Shown here: piece after piece, positions 19,985 to 28,105 of the stretch
Numbering within the stretch: the first letter of the stretch is position 1
Layout of the letters: every line of letters begins with the position of its first letter
Assembly (NCBI RefSeq): GCF_030408855.1
Contig: NZ_CP047358.1
Coordinates: 1,736,001-1,800,000, forward strand
DNA from: Corynebacterium glaucum
GTDB taxonomy: Bacteria > Actinomycetota > Actinomycetes > Mycobacteriales > Mycobacteriaceae
Length of the DNA: 64,000 bases
Reading direction: 5' to 3'
The notes under the pieces: generated by a model
What the model saw: the letters and a program-made list of their open reading frames with translations, nothing else
What the model was told of the DNA's origin: nothing
The model's database searches: none
Position numbers and translations under genes: made by a program

Positions 19985-21298
19985 GTGGCTGACGAAACGA
20001 TGCCGGCTCACGCAACCGGCCAGGTGGATTTCGCCGCAGAGGCGAATACTGCGCTGCGGTTCGGCATGATGCTGCTCTCCGCAGGCGCAGCCAGCTACCG
20101 CGTGATTCGGGCGGTCAAGCGCGCGGCCCGCTCAATGGGATTCGACAACGCGGATGTCCTCGTCGGATTCAACACCATCACCTGCACGTTTCACTACGGC
20201 GAGCAGTTTCGTACCCTCGTCGCGGACGTACCGCTGCCGGGTGTGAACTCGTCACGCATCGAGGCGCTGGAGTCCACCGCCCACACGCTCCTGCAGAGTT
20301 ACCACTCTGCGGATGAAATTAACGCGGCACTGGATGAGATCGAGCAAATCCCCACTCCCCGCTGGCCGCTATGGATCGCCGCCATCGCCGCGGGCCTCGC
20401 TTGTGCGGGCTTTGCGGTGCTCAACCAGTTCGGGTACGTCGCGGCATGTGTGGTGTTCTTCGCTGCCGCCGCTGGCCAATTCGTCCGCGTGAAGTTGCAC
20501 CACAAGCATTTCAACGTGCTCGGTGTGATCACCGTGGCGGCGTCGGTAGCTTCGTCGCTGTATCTCGTGCTGGCATACCTGCTGCCCACGCCGGGTGACA
20601 TCTCCCCCGGTTTCATTGCCTCCGTCCTGTTCTTGATTCCAGGATTCCCGCTATTTGCCGCATTCGTGGATTTAGCACGTTTCGATTTCACCGCCGGCAT
20701 TCCGCGCCTGCTGTTCGCCGTCGAGGTCATCGTCGTGATCATGTTGACCGTCTCGGTGGTGGCGATGCTCTCCGGCACTCCGCAAGCCACACCACCCGTG
20801 CATGAGTCGAGCTGGGAGTACTTCATTGCCGGTGGTGTGTCGTCGTTCGTCGCTATTGGATGTTTTGCGATTCTGTTCAACTCCTCGCGGCGGATGGCAT
20901 TGGCCGCCGCCTGCCTCGGCTGCGCCGCCAACCTGCTCCGCCTGTGGTTGCTCACACTCGGTGTCCGCAGCTTCCTGGCGGCATTCCTGGCAGCACTCTT
21001 GATTGGGTTGGCGGGCAGCCAGCTGGGCAACTACGCCTCGGTGCCGCGCGTGACGGTCACCATTCCGGCATCAGTGGTGATGATCCCGGGCACAACGATC
21101 TACGTTGTGTTGCACAACTTTGCAGAAGGCAACACCCCGGAAGCGCTCTACGCCGCAACCGATGTCGTGTTCGCGGTGCTGTTCATTGCCGGCGGCCTCA
21201 TCATCGCGCGCATGATCACCGACCAAGACTGGGCGTTCTCCCGGTACATCGACTTCGGCAAAGAGCTAGACGGCGAGGTGCGCCCCATCAACGACTAG
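19985..21298 (+). CDS. thrE: Threonine/serine exporter family protein (ThrE type)
   Basis: 437 aa from the GTG at 19985, eight bases after TAGACT (19971-19976). The N-terminal DUF1212-like region (ALRFGMMLLSAGAASYRVIRAV) is followed by about ten hydrophobic helices from residue 130 on. The second half is the ThrE_2-like domain with ASVPRVTVTIPASVVMIPGTTIY. In C. glutamicum ThrE exports threonine and serine with the proton gradient; function here is transferred by family. The symbol is used in that sense. It converges on the RDD gene. Confidence 0.8.
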   Translation: MADETMPAHATGQVDFAAEANTALRFGMMLLSAGAASYRVIRAVKRAARSMGFDNADVLVGFNTITCTFHYGEQFRTLVADVPLPGVNSSRIEALESTAHTLLQSYHSADEINAALDEIEQIPTPRWPLWIAAIAAGLACAGFAVLNQFGYVAACVVFFAAAAGQFVRVKLHHKHFNVLGVITVAASVASSLYLVLAYLLPTPGDISPGFIASVLFLIPGFPLFAAFVDLARFDFTAGIPRLLFAVEVIVVIMLTVSVVAMLSGTPQATPPVHESSWEYFIAGGVSSFVAIGCFAILFNSSRRMALAAACLGCAANLLRLWLLTLGVRSFLAAFLAALLIGLAGSQLGNYASVPRVTVTIPASVVMIPGTTIYVVLHNFAEGNTPEALYAATDVVFAVLFIAGGLIIARMITDQDWAFSRYIDFGKELDGEVRPIND

Positions 21299-21322
21299 CT
21301 CGGCGCGAGTTCCCTCCGCAAG

Positions 21323-21805
21323 CTAGGTATTGATCACAGTGGTGTTGGTTGCGCGGTCGTGCATACCGCGGCCGTCCGCATCCACCATCGCTGCAGGCAG
21401 AATGAACGCAGTAAGCAGGGTACGCACCGCCGCACGCCAGAGCCCGACGTGGGCTTCCGCGTCGACGCGGGCCACGCCCATCCCGAGCATCGCCATGCCC
21501 GGAGTGCGGGCAAAGAGCCACCCGGTGAAAATCCCCAAAAGCACCCAGAGCAGAAGAGTCAGCGTCGCAGTGTCACCGAGCTTGTCTGTGTAAATGGTGA
21601 GCATTGTGGCGGCGGCCAGGCAGATCACCCAGTCAATGAGTACACCGACCATGCGGCGCGCGACGGACGCTTGAGAGCCGGAGCCTGCCTCCGGCATACC
21701 GAGGAACTCGCCCGGGTACCCGGGAATTGGGTCATACCCATCGAACTGGTTCGGGATCTCCGGCCCGTTCGTCCAATTCGCCCGGTTTGTTTTGTCCTCA
21801 GCCAT
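21323..21805 (-). CDS. RDD family membrane protein
   Basis: 160 aa from the ATG at 21805, seven bases after TAGGGT on the minus strand. A hydrophilic head (EIPNQFDGYDPIPGYPGEF) leads into the RDD domain: ASVARRMVGVLIDWVICLAA with the namesake Arg and Asp, then LLWVLLGIFTGWLFARTPGMAMLGM and a third helix. RDD proteins sit in the membrane and have mostly unknown roles. The gene is divergent from glnA. Confidence 0.85.
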   Translation of the reverse strand: MAEDKTNRANWTNGPEIPNQFDGYDPIPGYPGEFLGMPEAGSGSQASVARRMVGVLIDWVICLAAATMLTIYTDKLGDTATLTLLLWVLLGIFTGWLFARTPGMAMLGMGVARVDAEAHVGLWRAAVRTLLTAFILPAAMVDADGRGMHDRATNTTVINT

Positions 21806-21850
21806 AGCGTTCACCCTAGTCGGTGGCGGTGAGGGGCCGAAACAGATGAT

Positions 21851-21861
21851 CGTCGATAAGC
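21851..21861 (-). repeat. GCTTATCGACG element, intergenic, upstream of glnA
   Basis: Reverse-orientation copy 52 bases before the glnA GTG and just before a -10-like TAAACT (21871-21876). All 15 exact copies of this family start at 2237, 4277, 19428, 21851, 28018, 34795, 39091, 39281, 42396, 44397, 45951, 47075, 55353, 56903 and 57359. No AmtR-like site is visible here. Confidence 0.75.
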
Positions 21862-21913
21862 AAATTGCTCTAAACTGGGATTGTTCGTTTCATCAGGGTA
21901 AGGAGTTGGGCAC

Positions 21914-23350
21914 GTGGCCTTCGACAACATCGAGGACGTCAAAAAATTCATCACCGACGAAGAGGTGGAATTTATCGATGTGAGGTTCACGGATGTGCCC
22001 GGCATTGAGCACCACTTCTCCATCCCAGCTTCCCAGTTCGACGAGGATGCGATGGAGGAAGGGCTCGCCTTCGACGGCTCCTCGGTGCGCGGCTTTACGA
22101 CGATCGAGGAATCCGACATGGTCCTCATGCCGGATCTGGCGACCGCGAAGCTGGATCTGTTCCGCAGCACCAAGACGCTGAACGTGAAGTTCTTTGTCAA
22201 CGACCCGTTCACGCACGAAGCGTTCTCCCGCGACCCGCGAAACGTGGCTCGCAAGGCCGAGGAGTACCTGGCATCGACCGGCATCGCCGACACCTGCAGC
22301 TTTGGCGCGGAGGCCGAGTTCTACCTCTTCGACAACATCCGCTACGAAGTGCGCGGCGAGCGCGCGTTCTACGAGATTGATGCGGAAGAAGGCTGGTGGA
22401 ACCGCGGCAACGCAACCGAGCCGGACGGTTCGCCGAACCTGGGCTACAAGAACCGCTACAAGGGTGGCTACTTCCCGATCCCGCCGCACGACAAGACCGT
22501 TGAGGTGCGCGACGCCATGGTGCACAACCTGGCAAAGTCGGGATTTGAGGTGGAGCGCTTCCACCGCGAGGTGGGCAACGGCGGCCAGCAGGAGATCAAC
22601 TACCGCTTCAACACCCTGCTGCACGCGGCCGATGACCTGCAGGATTTCAAATACATCGTGAAGAACACCGCGACGCAGTTCGGCAAGACCGCGACGTTCA
22701 TGCCGAAGCCGCTGGCGGGTGACAACGGCTCGGGCATGCACGCGCACCAGTCGCTGTGGAAAGACGGCGAGCCGCTGTTTTACGACGAGTCCGGTTACGG
22801 CGGGCTGTCCGACATCGCTCGTTGGTACATCGGCGGCATCCTCGAGCACGCTGGCGCGGTGCTGGCGTTTACCAACCCGACGCTGAACTCCTACCACCGC
22901 CTGGTGCCGGGCTTTGAGGCGCCGATCAACCTGGTCTACTCGCAGCGCAACCGTTCCGCGGCGATCCGCATCCCGATCACCGGCGCGAACCCCAAGGCGA
23001 AGCGTATTGAGTTCCGCGCGCCGGACCCGAGCGGCAACCCGTACTTCGGTTTTGCTGCGATGATGATGGCCGGTCTGGACGGCATCAAGAACCGCATCGA
23101 GCCGCACGAGCCGGTGGACAAGGATCTCTACGAACTGCCGCCGGAAGAAGCGAAGGACATCCCGCAGGCACCGACCTCGCTTGAGGCTGCACTGGCTGCG
23201 CTGGAGGAGGACCACGACTTCCTCACCGAAGGCGACGTGTTCACCGAGGATCTGATCGAGACCTACATCAAGCTGAAGGTGGACAACGAAATCGCGCCGG
23301 CCCGCCTGCGTCCGACGCCGTTGGAGTTCGAGCTCTACTTCGATTGCTAG
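21914..23350 (+). CDS. glnA: Glutamine synthetase type I (adenylylatable)
   Basis: 478 aa from a GTG with AAGGAG upstream. It makes glutamine from glutamate, ammonia and ATP as a dodecamer. Signature parts are [19 protein letters not shown], the ATP segment [13 protein letters not shown] and [14 protein letters not shown]. Tyr406 in [11 protein letters not shown] matches the adenylylation site, and glnE in this window encodes the enzyme expected to modify it. Unlike most neighbours it has a real leader of about 30-40 bases and a ribosome site. Confidence 0.97.
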   Translation: MAFDNIEDVKKFITDEEVEFIDVRFTDVPGIEHHFSIPASQFDEDAMEEGLAFDGSSVRGFTTIEESDMVLMPDLATAKLDLFRSTKTLNVKFFVNDPFTHEAFSRDPRNVARKAEEYLASTGIADTCSFGAEAEFYLFDNIRYEVRGERAFYEIDAEEGWWNRGNATEPDGSPNLGYKNRYKGGYFPIPPHDKTVEVRDAMVHNLAKSGFEVERFHREVGNGGQQEINYRFNTLLHAADDLQDFKYIVKNTATQFGKTATFMPKPLAGDNGSGMHAHQSLWKDGEPLFYDESGYGGLSDIARWYIGGILEHAGAVLAFTNPTLNSYHRLVPGFEAPINLVYSQRNRSAAIRIPITGANPKAKRIEFRAPDPSGNPYFGFAAMMMAGLDGIKNRIEPHEPVDKDLYELPPEEAKDIPQAPTSLEAALAALEEDHDFLTEGDVFTEDLIETYIKLKVDNEIAPARLRPTPLEFELYFDC

Positions 23351-23425
23351 GGGTTCGGCGGGGGTTCGCCTGCGTTTCTTTAGCTCAACTTTCTCCTTTG
23401 TGCGGAAGGGATTACCATTCCTTCG

Positions 23426-24358
23426 GTGACCGATAAATTCCGCGAATTGCCAGCCCCGGGCCCTGCCTGGGGCGGCAGTCTTATGGGCACCTCGATCGTC
23501 GCCCGCTTGCTAGTCGAAGAAGATCTGATGGTTGCCGCTGGCTTCTTTGCCGCGCTTGCCTGCGTGATTTTCCTGGTGCTGACTGTCGGGTTTTTGCGGT
23601 ATCGCCACCCTCGTTTCGAGCAGGCCAGTATGGCGGAGTGGTCGATGTACTTCATCGGGATTCTCGCCCTCGGCGCCGCACTGTCCGGGCTGACTGGCCA
23701 GGGCATCTTCCGCCTCATCGGGTTTTGGATTGGCGGGCCTCCCACAGTGATCACCTGGGCGTTACAGCTCATGCGCTTCGATGGAGAGCCGAAGTTCACC
23801 TGGGGGCTGCCACTCGTCGGGCCAATGATCTCCGCTTCCGTAGCCGGTTGGATTGCTCGTGATTACGGGCAGCTGTATCTCGTACTCGGAACGGTGCTGT
23901 TCCTCATGTCGATTGTCACCGCGGTGCCCGTCTTCATCCGCGTGTATTGGGCTGCTTGGCACGGCAACGTCGATCTGAGTGGGGCGAAGTCGGCAACAGC
24001 CTGGGTGCCGCTCGGCGTGGTGGGGCAATCCACCACCGCCCTGCAGGTGCTGTATCCAGGCGTGTACTCCGTTGGATACGGGCTTACCGCGTTGGTCATC
24101 GCGATCCCTTTGGCGATCTTCGCCATGGTCACCTTCTACCCCAACGTGGCTCGCTGGGTGGACTACTCCCCCGCGTGGTGGGCGTGCACGTTCCCACCGG
24201 GCACCGTGAGCATGGGCGGGCACCAGGTCGCCCTTGTCAACGGCTCAGAGTGGCTCGATGTGGTGGCGTTGAGCATTCCGGTGCTGTTGGTTGCCCACTG
24301 GGCGCTGTGCTCAAGCCGCTTTGTGAGCTGGGTCCTCGAGGGGCGCGCAAAAGCTTAA
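23426..24358 (+). CDS. TDT/SLAC1-family transporter-like membrane protein
   Basis: 310 aa from a GTG seven bases after TACCAT (23413-23418). About nine to ten hydrophobic helices. The segment PGPAWGGSLMGTSIVARLL near the start and TFPPGTVSMGGHQVA near residue 250 resemble the repeated motifs of the tellurite-resistance/dicarboxylate (TDT) and SLAC1 anion channel family. Possible substrates include sulfite, malate or other anions, with no basis for a choice. Confidence 0.65.
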   Translation: MTDKFRELPAPGPAWGGSLMGTSIVARLLVEEDLMVAAGFFAALACVIFLVLTVGFLRYRHPRFEQASMAEWSMYFIGILALGAALSGLTGQGIFRLIGFWIGGPPTVITWALQLMRFDGEPKFTWGLPLVGPMISASVAGWIARDYGQLYLVLGTVLFLMSIVTAVPVFIRVYWAAWHGNVDLSGAKSATAWVPLGVVGQSTTALQVLYPGVYSVGYGLTALVIAIPLAIFAMVTFYPNVARWVDYSPAWWACTFPPGTVSMGGHQVALVNGSEWLDVVALSIPVLLVAHWALCSSRFVSWVLEGRAKA

Positions 24359-24384
24359 CCACTGGCAAGATCGTCAATTCTTGA

Positions 24385-24412
24385 CAAAGTGTTGTGTTTA
24401 TACAACACTTTG
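24385..24412. promoter_or_regulatory. Perfect inverted repeat operator in the XRE promoter
   Basis: CAAAGTGTTGT and ACAACACTTTG are perfect 11-base arms around GTTTAT, overlapping TTGACA and a TATACA -10-like box just ahead of the ATG at 24417. It is the likely binding site of the regulator encoded directly downstream. Confidence 0.75.
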
Positions 24413-24416
24413 GTTT

Positions 24417-24677
24417 ATGTCCCCAAAGAAGAAGTCTGCTGACCCAATTTTCAACCGGGTCCGCGTGCTGCGCACCGAGAGGGACATGTCGCGCGCGCAG
24501 CTCGCAGAAGCGGTTGGGGTCAACCCTCAAACCATCGGCGCGCTAGAACGCGGCGACCACTACCCCAGCCTGGACCTCGCATTCAAGATCTGCGATGTTT
24601 TCCAGCTGCCGGTTGAGGCCGTCTTTTCCCGCTCCGAGTTCAGCCCAATGTCGGTTGAGATCTACCGAAAGGACTAG
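24417..24677 (+). CDS. XRE-family (Cro/CI-type) transcriptional regulator
   Basis: 86 aa from the ATG at 24417, immediately after the operator. Helix-turn-helix over residues ~12-65: RVRVLRTERDMSRAQLAEAV, GVNPQTIGALERGDHYPSLD and LAFKICDVFQLPVEAVF. It lacks a ligand domain, like the small YgzD-type regulators that accompany a membrane protein. It is followed after three bases by such a protein, so autoregulation of a two-gene unit is likely. Confidence 0.88.
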   Translation: MSPKKKSADPIFNRVRVLRTERDMSRAQLAEAVGVNPQTIGALERGDHYPSLDLAFKICDVFQLPVEAVFSRSEFSPMSVEIYRKD

Positions 24678-24680
24678 GAC

Positions 24681-25154
24681 ATGACCACCCGCCCAATTCC
24701 CAAAACTGTTACCCGCAGGAATCGACTCACCCTTTTCACTGACGTGGCGTTCGGGTTTTACGAATTCAGTTTGGTGACCCACTTCTTCCAGCCAGGAATC
24801 TCCAACGCACTGTGGATCCTCAGCGGTTTGGCGGCCGCGTTCGGCACAATTCGACTTCGAAACGCGATTGGAGGAGCAGATCTACCCAATGCCGAGCTAG
24901 ACGAGTACGAACTCACCCGACACCTCGAGGCGCGAGAGGATGGCCTGAAGGCCTCGCTTGTTATCTCAATGATCATCTTCCTGCTGACCGGACTCGTTGC
25001 CGTCGCAGCGAAGTGGTGGTTCGACCCCACCGGTACAGAGGTGGCGATCTTCTTCGCCAAAGCGATTAGCTTCCAGCTCGCATTCATCCCGTTTGCGGTC
25101 GCCCGCTCCTTGGCCGGCAAGATCAACCGCGACGAGCTCATCTCCGGCGCGTAG
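24681..25154 (+). CDS. Hypothetical four-helix membrane protein
   Basis: 157 aa. Four hydrophobic segments at about 18-37, 41-58, 88-110 and 118-138, with an acidic loop (NAELDEYELTRHLEARED) between the second and third. This two-hairpin layout occurs in small membrane partners of XRE regulators, but I do not recognise a named family. It is cotranscribed with the regulator three bases upstream, so both are probably under the 24385 operator. Confidence 0.7.
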   Translation: MTTRPIPKTVTRRNRLTLFTDVAFGFYEFSLVTHFFQPGISNALWILSGLAAAFGTIRLRNAIGGADLPNAELDEYELTRHLEAREDGLKASLVISMIIFLLTGLVAVAAKWWFDPTGTEVAIFFAKAISFQLAFIPFAVARSLAGKINRDELISGA

Positions 25155-25166
25155 TCGAACCGGCCC

Positions 25167-25616
25167 TTACGCGGGAACCGGCGCAGTGCGGCCTTGAATG
25201 TCTCGGATGGCTGCCTCCGGGTCGCTGGCAGAGACCAGATATTTGGTAGTGGATGTCTCGATCTGGACAGTTGGCCCCGGCACCACGTACCCGGTCGCGT
25301 TGTCGATAAAGCGCACCCACGCACCGTGCTTCAGCGTGATCTCTGGGCCTTGTTTCAGGCTCACAATTGCGGAAAGCGGGACGCTGTCCGAGAAGCCAAA
25401 GATAGAGAAGCGCACTTGTTCGTCATCCACCACCAGCTTCACCCTGGAGGTCAAGCACGCCAAGGTGAAAAACACGAAGACGAGCCACAAGAGCACTTCC
25501 CACAGCGAACCTCTGAGCATCAGAGGTGCTAACGCCACAGCTGCGCCGATCAGGATGATGGCCACGACCCAGAAAGTAGACCCATTGAGTCGGCGCGTGT
25601 AAACGTTGGACTGCAT
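25167..25616 (-). CDS. Membrane protein with PH-like domain
   Basis: 149 aa. Two membrane helices at about 15-52 (FWVVAIILIGAAVALAPLML and VLLWLVFVFFTLACL) are followed by a beta-rich cytosolic part (RVKLVVDDEQVRFSIFG, AIVSLKQGPEITLKHGAW and TVQIETSTTKYLVSASDPE). That layout fits bacterial PH-domain or DUF3093-like membrane proteins. It is the last gene of the GntR-led operon, five bases after the protease-like gene. Confidence 0.65.
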   Translation of the reverse strand: MQSNVYTRRLNGSTFWVVAIILIGAAVALAPLMLRGSLWEVLLWLVFVFFTLACLTSRVKLVVDDEQVRFSIFGFSDSVPLSAIVSLKQGPEITLKHGAWVRFIDNATGYVVPGPTVQIETSTTKYLVSASDPEAAIRDIQGRTAPVPA

Positions 25617-25620
25617 GGCG

Positions 25621-26406
25621 TTAGTTTATCGGAGGGTGCTGTTCAACGGAGCGCCGCGATACGGGCCCAACGAGCACCGCCCACAGGGATCCGGCGGCCA
25701 CTACGGTCAGCGCAATATAGACGGGAAGCAATCCGAGGGGCAAAAGCGCCATTGCCAACGCGTTGAAGCTTGAGTGAAGTACGACTGCGAGCAGCCACAA
25801 CTGCCACTTCCCCTCGCGCACGGCGCGCAGGATTAGCAACGTCATCGCAACGTGAAATGCGATGGCGAGCGCACGTTCGTACCAGCTCAGCGTGACAAGC
25901 GGAAGGGTCAAGTGTGCGAGATCGTCGATTTGTTGTTGCACTGCGACCACTGCATCTTTCTGGCCTGACATTTCGGCCAGGGACAGAAAACGCTCCTGGT
26001 TGGTGAGCAAAATTGCGCTGGTGATCGCCGTGTAAACCAGCCTGAGAACCGCCTCGATACCACCGTGGCCTAAGCCGAATCCGACACCATCGCGCCACTG
26101 CCTTGCGGTCTTTGCCCAAAACCGCAGCACCAGCCATCGCGCGGTTTCTTCGAAGACACCCGAGAGCACCACCATCAGCACAACTGACGCGGTGGCGAGT
26201 GCGGCCGGGTCGAGGACTTTCCCCAGCACGATGAGGATCGGAGTGGCAACAATCATCCGAGCAACCTGCGACAACGGCCAAGCTAATGCTCCCCAGCCGA
26301 GGGTGGCCCAGCGGTAACCCAGGCGCCGCTTTGTTACCCACCACAGCGCCGCGATCAGCAGGATGAGGCCCGCCACCTGGATAGTTAGTAACGTAAAGAT
26401 GTTCAC
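25621..26406 (-). CDS. YhfC-family glutamic-type intramembrane protease
   Basis: 261 aa with about seven membrane helices. EETARWLVLRFWAK carries the EExxR-type motif, GFGLGHGGIEA supplies a histidine, and HSSFNALAMALL near residue 212 another; together these are the CPBP/YhfC-like active-site set. The substrate is unknown. It sits in a four-gene operon with a GntR regulator and a DUF1648/DUF5808 protein, an arrangement seen in envelope-stress units of Gram-positives; that functional reading is inference. Confidence 0.75.
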   Translation of the reverse strand: MNIFTLLTIQVAGLILLIAALWWVTKRRLGYRWATLGWGALAWPLSQVARMIVATPILIVLGKVLDPAALATASVVLMVVLSGVFEETARWLVLRFWAKTARQWRDGVGFGLGHGGIEAVLRLVYTAITSAILLTNQERFLSLAEMSGQKDAVVAVQQQIDDLAHLTLPLVTLSWYERALAIAFHVAMTLLILRAVREGKWQLWLLAVVLHSSFNALAMALLPLGLLPVYIALTVVAAGSLWAVLVGPVSRRSVEQHPPIN

Positions 26407-26415
26407 GTGTGCTCC

Positions 26416-27513
26416 TTACAATGCGAAGGCGAACACGAGGCCGCCCACTAGCGTTGCCAGCGTTACAGCGAGAAATGCTTGGCCCTGCCAGGTTGCGTAA
26501 TTGAAATCGACCCCGACGCCAGTTCGCTTGTCGACGATCACCGCCGGGTCGTCCGGGTTGTAATAAAACATTCCCCATTTGTAGTGCTCATCGTTGTCGG
26601 GGCTTTCGACATCGCCAGTTGCGAACGCGTGCTGTCGGCTGCTGACCCGCACCCTAACGAGGCTTGCCACAAGGCCAATCACACACACGGTTGTGAGCGT
26701 CAACATTGCCACGGTCACCGGGGCCAAAAGGTCATGGAACTGCGGGAGCGGCATGACGACCTGGAGTGCAGCAAGGCCAGTCACGACGACGAACGTGAGC
26801 ACAGCCGCGGCGCGCAACCCCACGTGCTGCGCCTCAATATCGCGGCGGAGTCCGTCTTCGGTGCGATCCGCTCGCCTTGATACCCGGCCCGAGGTGATCA
26901 ACCAGGCGAAAAATGCGAGCAGAGCTATCACCGCGACATTCACCAACGAAAGGGAGAACACTGATGCAACAGATTTAGCGGCCCACGCATCCGGTTCAAA
27001 CGACGGACCATAGTGGGTGGGAAACTCCGCAGGGATCTCGTCCCAGCGTGAGGCAACTAAGAGCGCGCTCAGCCCAGTGACAGCGGTCGAGCACAGCACC
27101 AATGCCCACGCCAACACCGGGCATGGTTCCTGCTGGGTTCGCGCCACTCGTCCGCTGACGGCGGTATGGAGCCCGTCGAACCATCCCTGGTCCTCTTTCG
27201 CTCGGAGTAGGTGTTGACGCTGGGTGGAGTACGCAGCCGCAAATCCGAACAACAACCCGGCCGGAACTGCGATCGCAGTGGGAGGGTACGCAGACCCCAC
27301 GAAGGCCACACATGTCGCGATCACGCCGACAGTGATCATCGCCCTCCGGTAGCCAGCAAGCGCGGAGCGGACCGCAGGATTGTCAGCCTGGTTCGCGGGA
27401 ACCCGCACACCCAACACCACTCCATTGGGTGAGAGAGTAGGCAACAGTGCGAGCGCGAGTGCAATGATTGCTGTGGTCGCCGCGACCAGTATGGCGAAGA
27501 CCATAAGATTCAC
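26416..27513 (-). CDS. DUF1648/DUF5808 membrane protein
   Basis: 365 aa with about eight membrane helices. The motif WDEIPAEFPTHYGPSFEPD near residue 158 is the DUF1648 signature, and HYKWGMFYYNPDDPAVIV near residue 313 with GVGVDFNYA is the DUF5808 signature. Such proteins usually sit next to YtrA-type GntR regulators, as here: the regulator ends two bases before this gene starts. Role unknown, probably membrane sensing or an immunity-like function. Confidence 0.8.
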   Translation of the reverse strand: MNLMVFAILVAATTAIIALALALLPTLSPNGVVLGVRVPANQADNPAVRSALAGYRRAMITVGVIATCVAFVGSAYPPTAIAVPAGLLFGFAAAYSTQRQHLLRAKEDQGWFDGLHTAVSGRVARTQQEPCPVLAWALVLCSTAVTGLSALLVASRWDEIPAEFPTHYGPSFEPDAWAAKSVASVFSLSLVNVAVIALLAFFAWLITSGRVSRRADRTEDGLRRDIEAQHVGLRAAAVLTFVVVTGLAALQVVMPLPQFHDLLAPVTVAMLTLTTVCVIGLVASLVRVRVSSRQHAFATGDVESPDNDEHYKWGMFYYNPDDPAVIVDKRTGVGVDFNYATWQGQAFLAVTLATLVGGLVFAFAL

Positions 27514-27515
27514 TT

Positions 27516-27887
27516 CTATCGCATCCTTTCAATGAAGCGGCCTAGCTCGTCATCCAGTAGCGTTTTGAGCTCTTTCGGCGCGGTGCCCTGGGCTACAGCG
27601 AGCGCAAGGGCGGGGCGAAGTGAACCAATGTCGGGTTCCTGCGCAGGTGGCGCGGCGATGCGACTTCCAGAGCGCGAAGCACTCTCGATGAGCCCCTCCT
27701 GTCGAAGCAGGTCGTACGCTTTTTGCACGGTCGCGGGGTTGATACCAAACTCCTTTGCCACCCGGCGGACCGAGTCGAGGTAGTCCCCAGTCCTGAGCTC
27801 CCCCGTCGCTATCGCGTGCACAATCGCGTCGTGAATCTGCTGGAAAACGGGAACGCTCGCGTCAGGGCTAATCGTGATGACGTGCAT
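27516..27887 (-). CDS. GntR-family regulator, YtrA type
   Basis: 123 aa from the ATG at 27887, supported by GGAGGGG; the longer frame upstream would run through the operator. The winged-helix N-terminus is visible (PVFQQIHDAIVHAIATGELR, RRVAKEFGINPATVQKAYDL, LRQEGLIESASRSGSR). A short helical tail of about 45 residues stands in for a ligand domain, which is typical of the YtrA subfamily. It leads a four-gene operon reaching to 25167 and very likely represses it. Confidence 0.88.
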   Translation of the reverse strand: MHVITISPDASVPVFQQIHDAIVHAIATGELRTGDYLDSVRRVAKEFGINPATVQKAYDLLRQEGLIESASRSGSRIAAPPAQEPDIGSLRPALALAVAQGTAPKELKTLLDDELGRFIERMR

Positions 27888-27940
27888 GTCGGCCCCTCCC
27901 TCTTGTACTACGGGAACCATCACAGTTGTACCTATTGAGA

Positions 27941-27957
27941 TAGTACAGTTTGTACTA
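27941..27957. promoter_or_regulatory. Operator of the GntR-led operon
   Basis: TAGTAC and GTACTA form a perfect inverted repeat around AGTTT, 54 bases before the regulator start. A second GTAC-containing half site lies nearby (TTGTACC, 27926-27932). Confidence 0.65.
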
Positions 27958-28017
27958 CCCAACACAATACAGCAGTTGACGAATCCCCCTTTTCCATTAC
28001 CTGCGCGGTCAACGAGT

Positions 28018-28028
28018 CGTCGATAAGC
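28018..28028 (-). repeat. GCTTATCGACG element, intergenic
   Basis: It reads CGTCGATAAGC followed by GAAAAGCTCTATACC on the plus strand. It lies in the gap between the GntR operon and the Gln-rich membrane protein gene, close to -10-like TATACC. The same GAAAAGCT tail follows the copy at 39281. Confidence 0.75.
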
Positions 28029-28105
28029 GAAAAGCTCTATACCCTGCGAGGAGTTATGGTTCATTATACAATTCAGCCAATACGCTCGATCACGCGGAGG
28101 CAACC

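Noticed and set aside
21806..21913. AmtR nitrogen-control box upstream of glnA
   Set aside because: I looked for the ATAG-type dyad described in C. glutamicum and did not find one.
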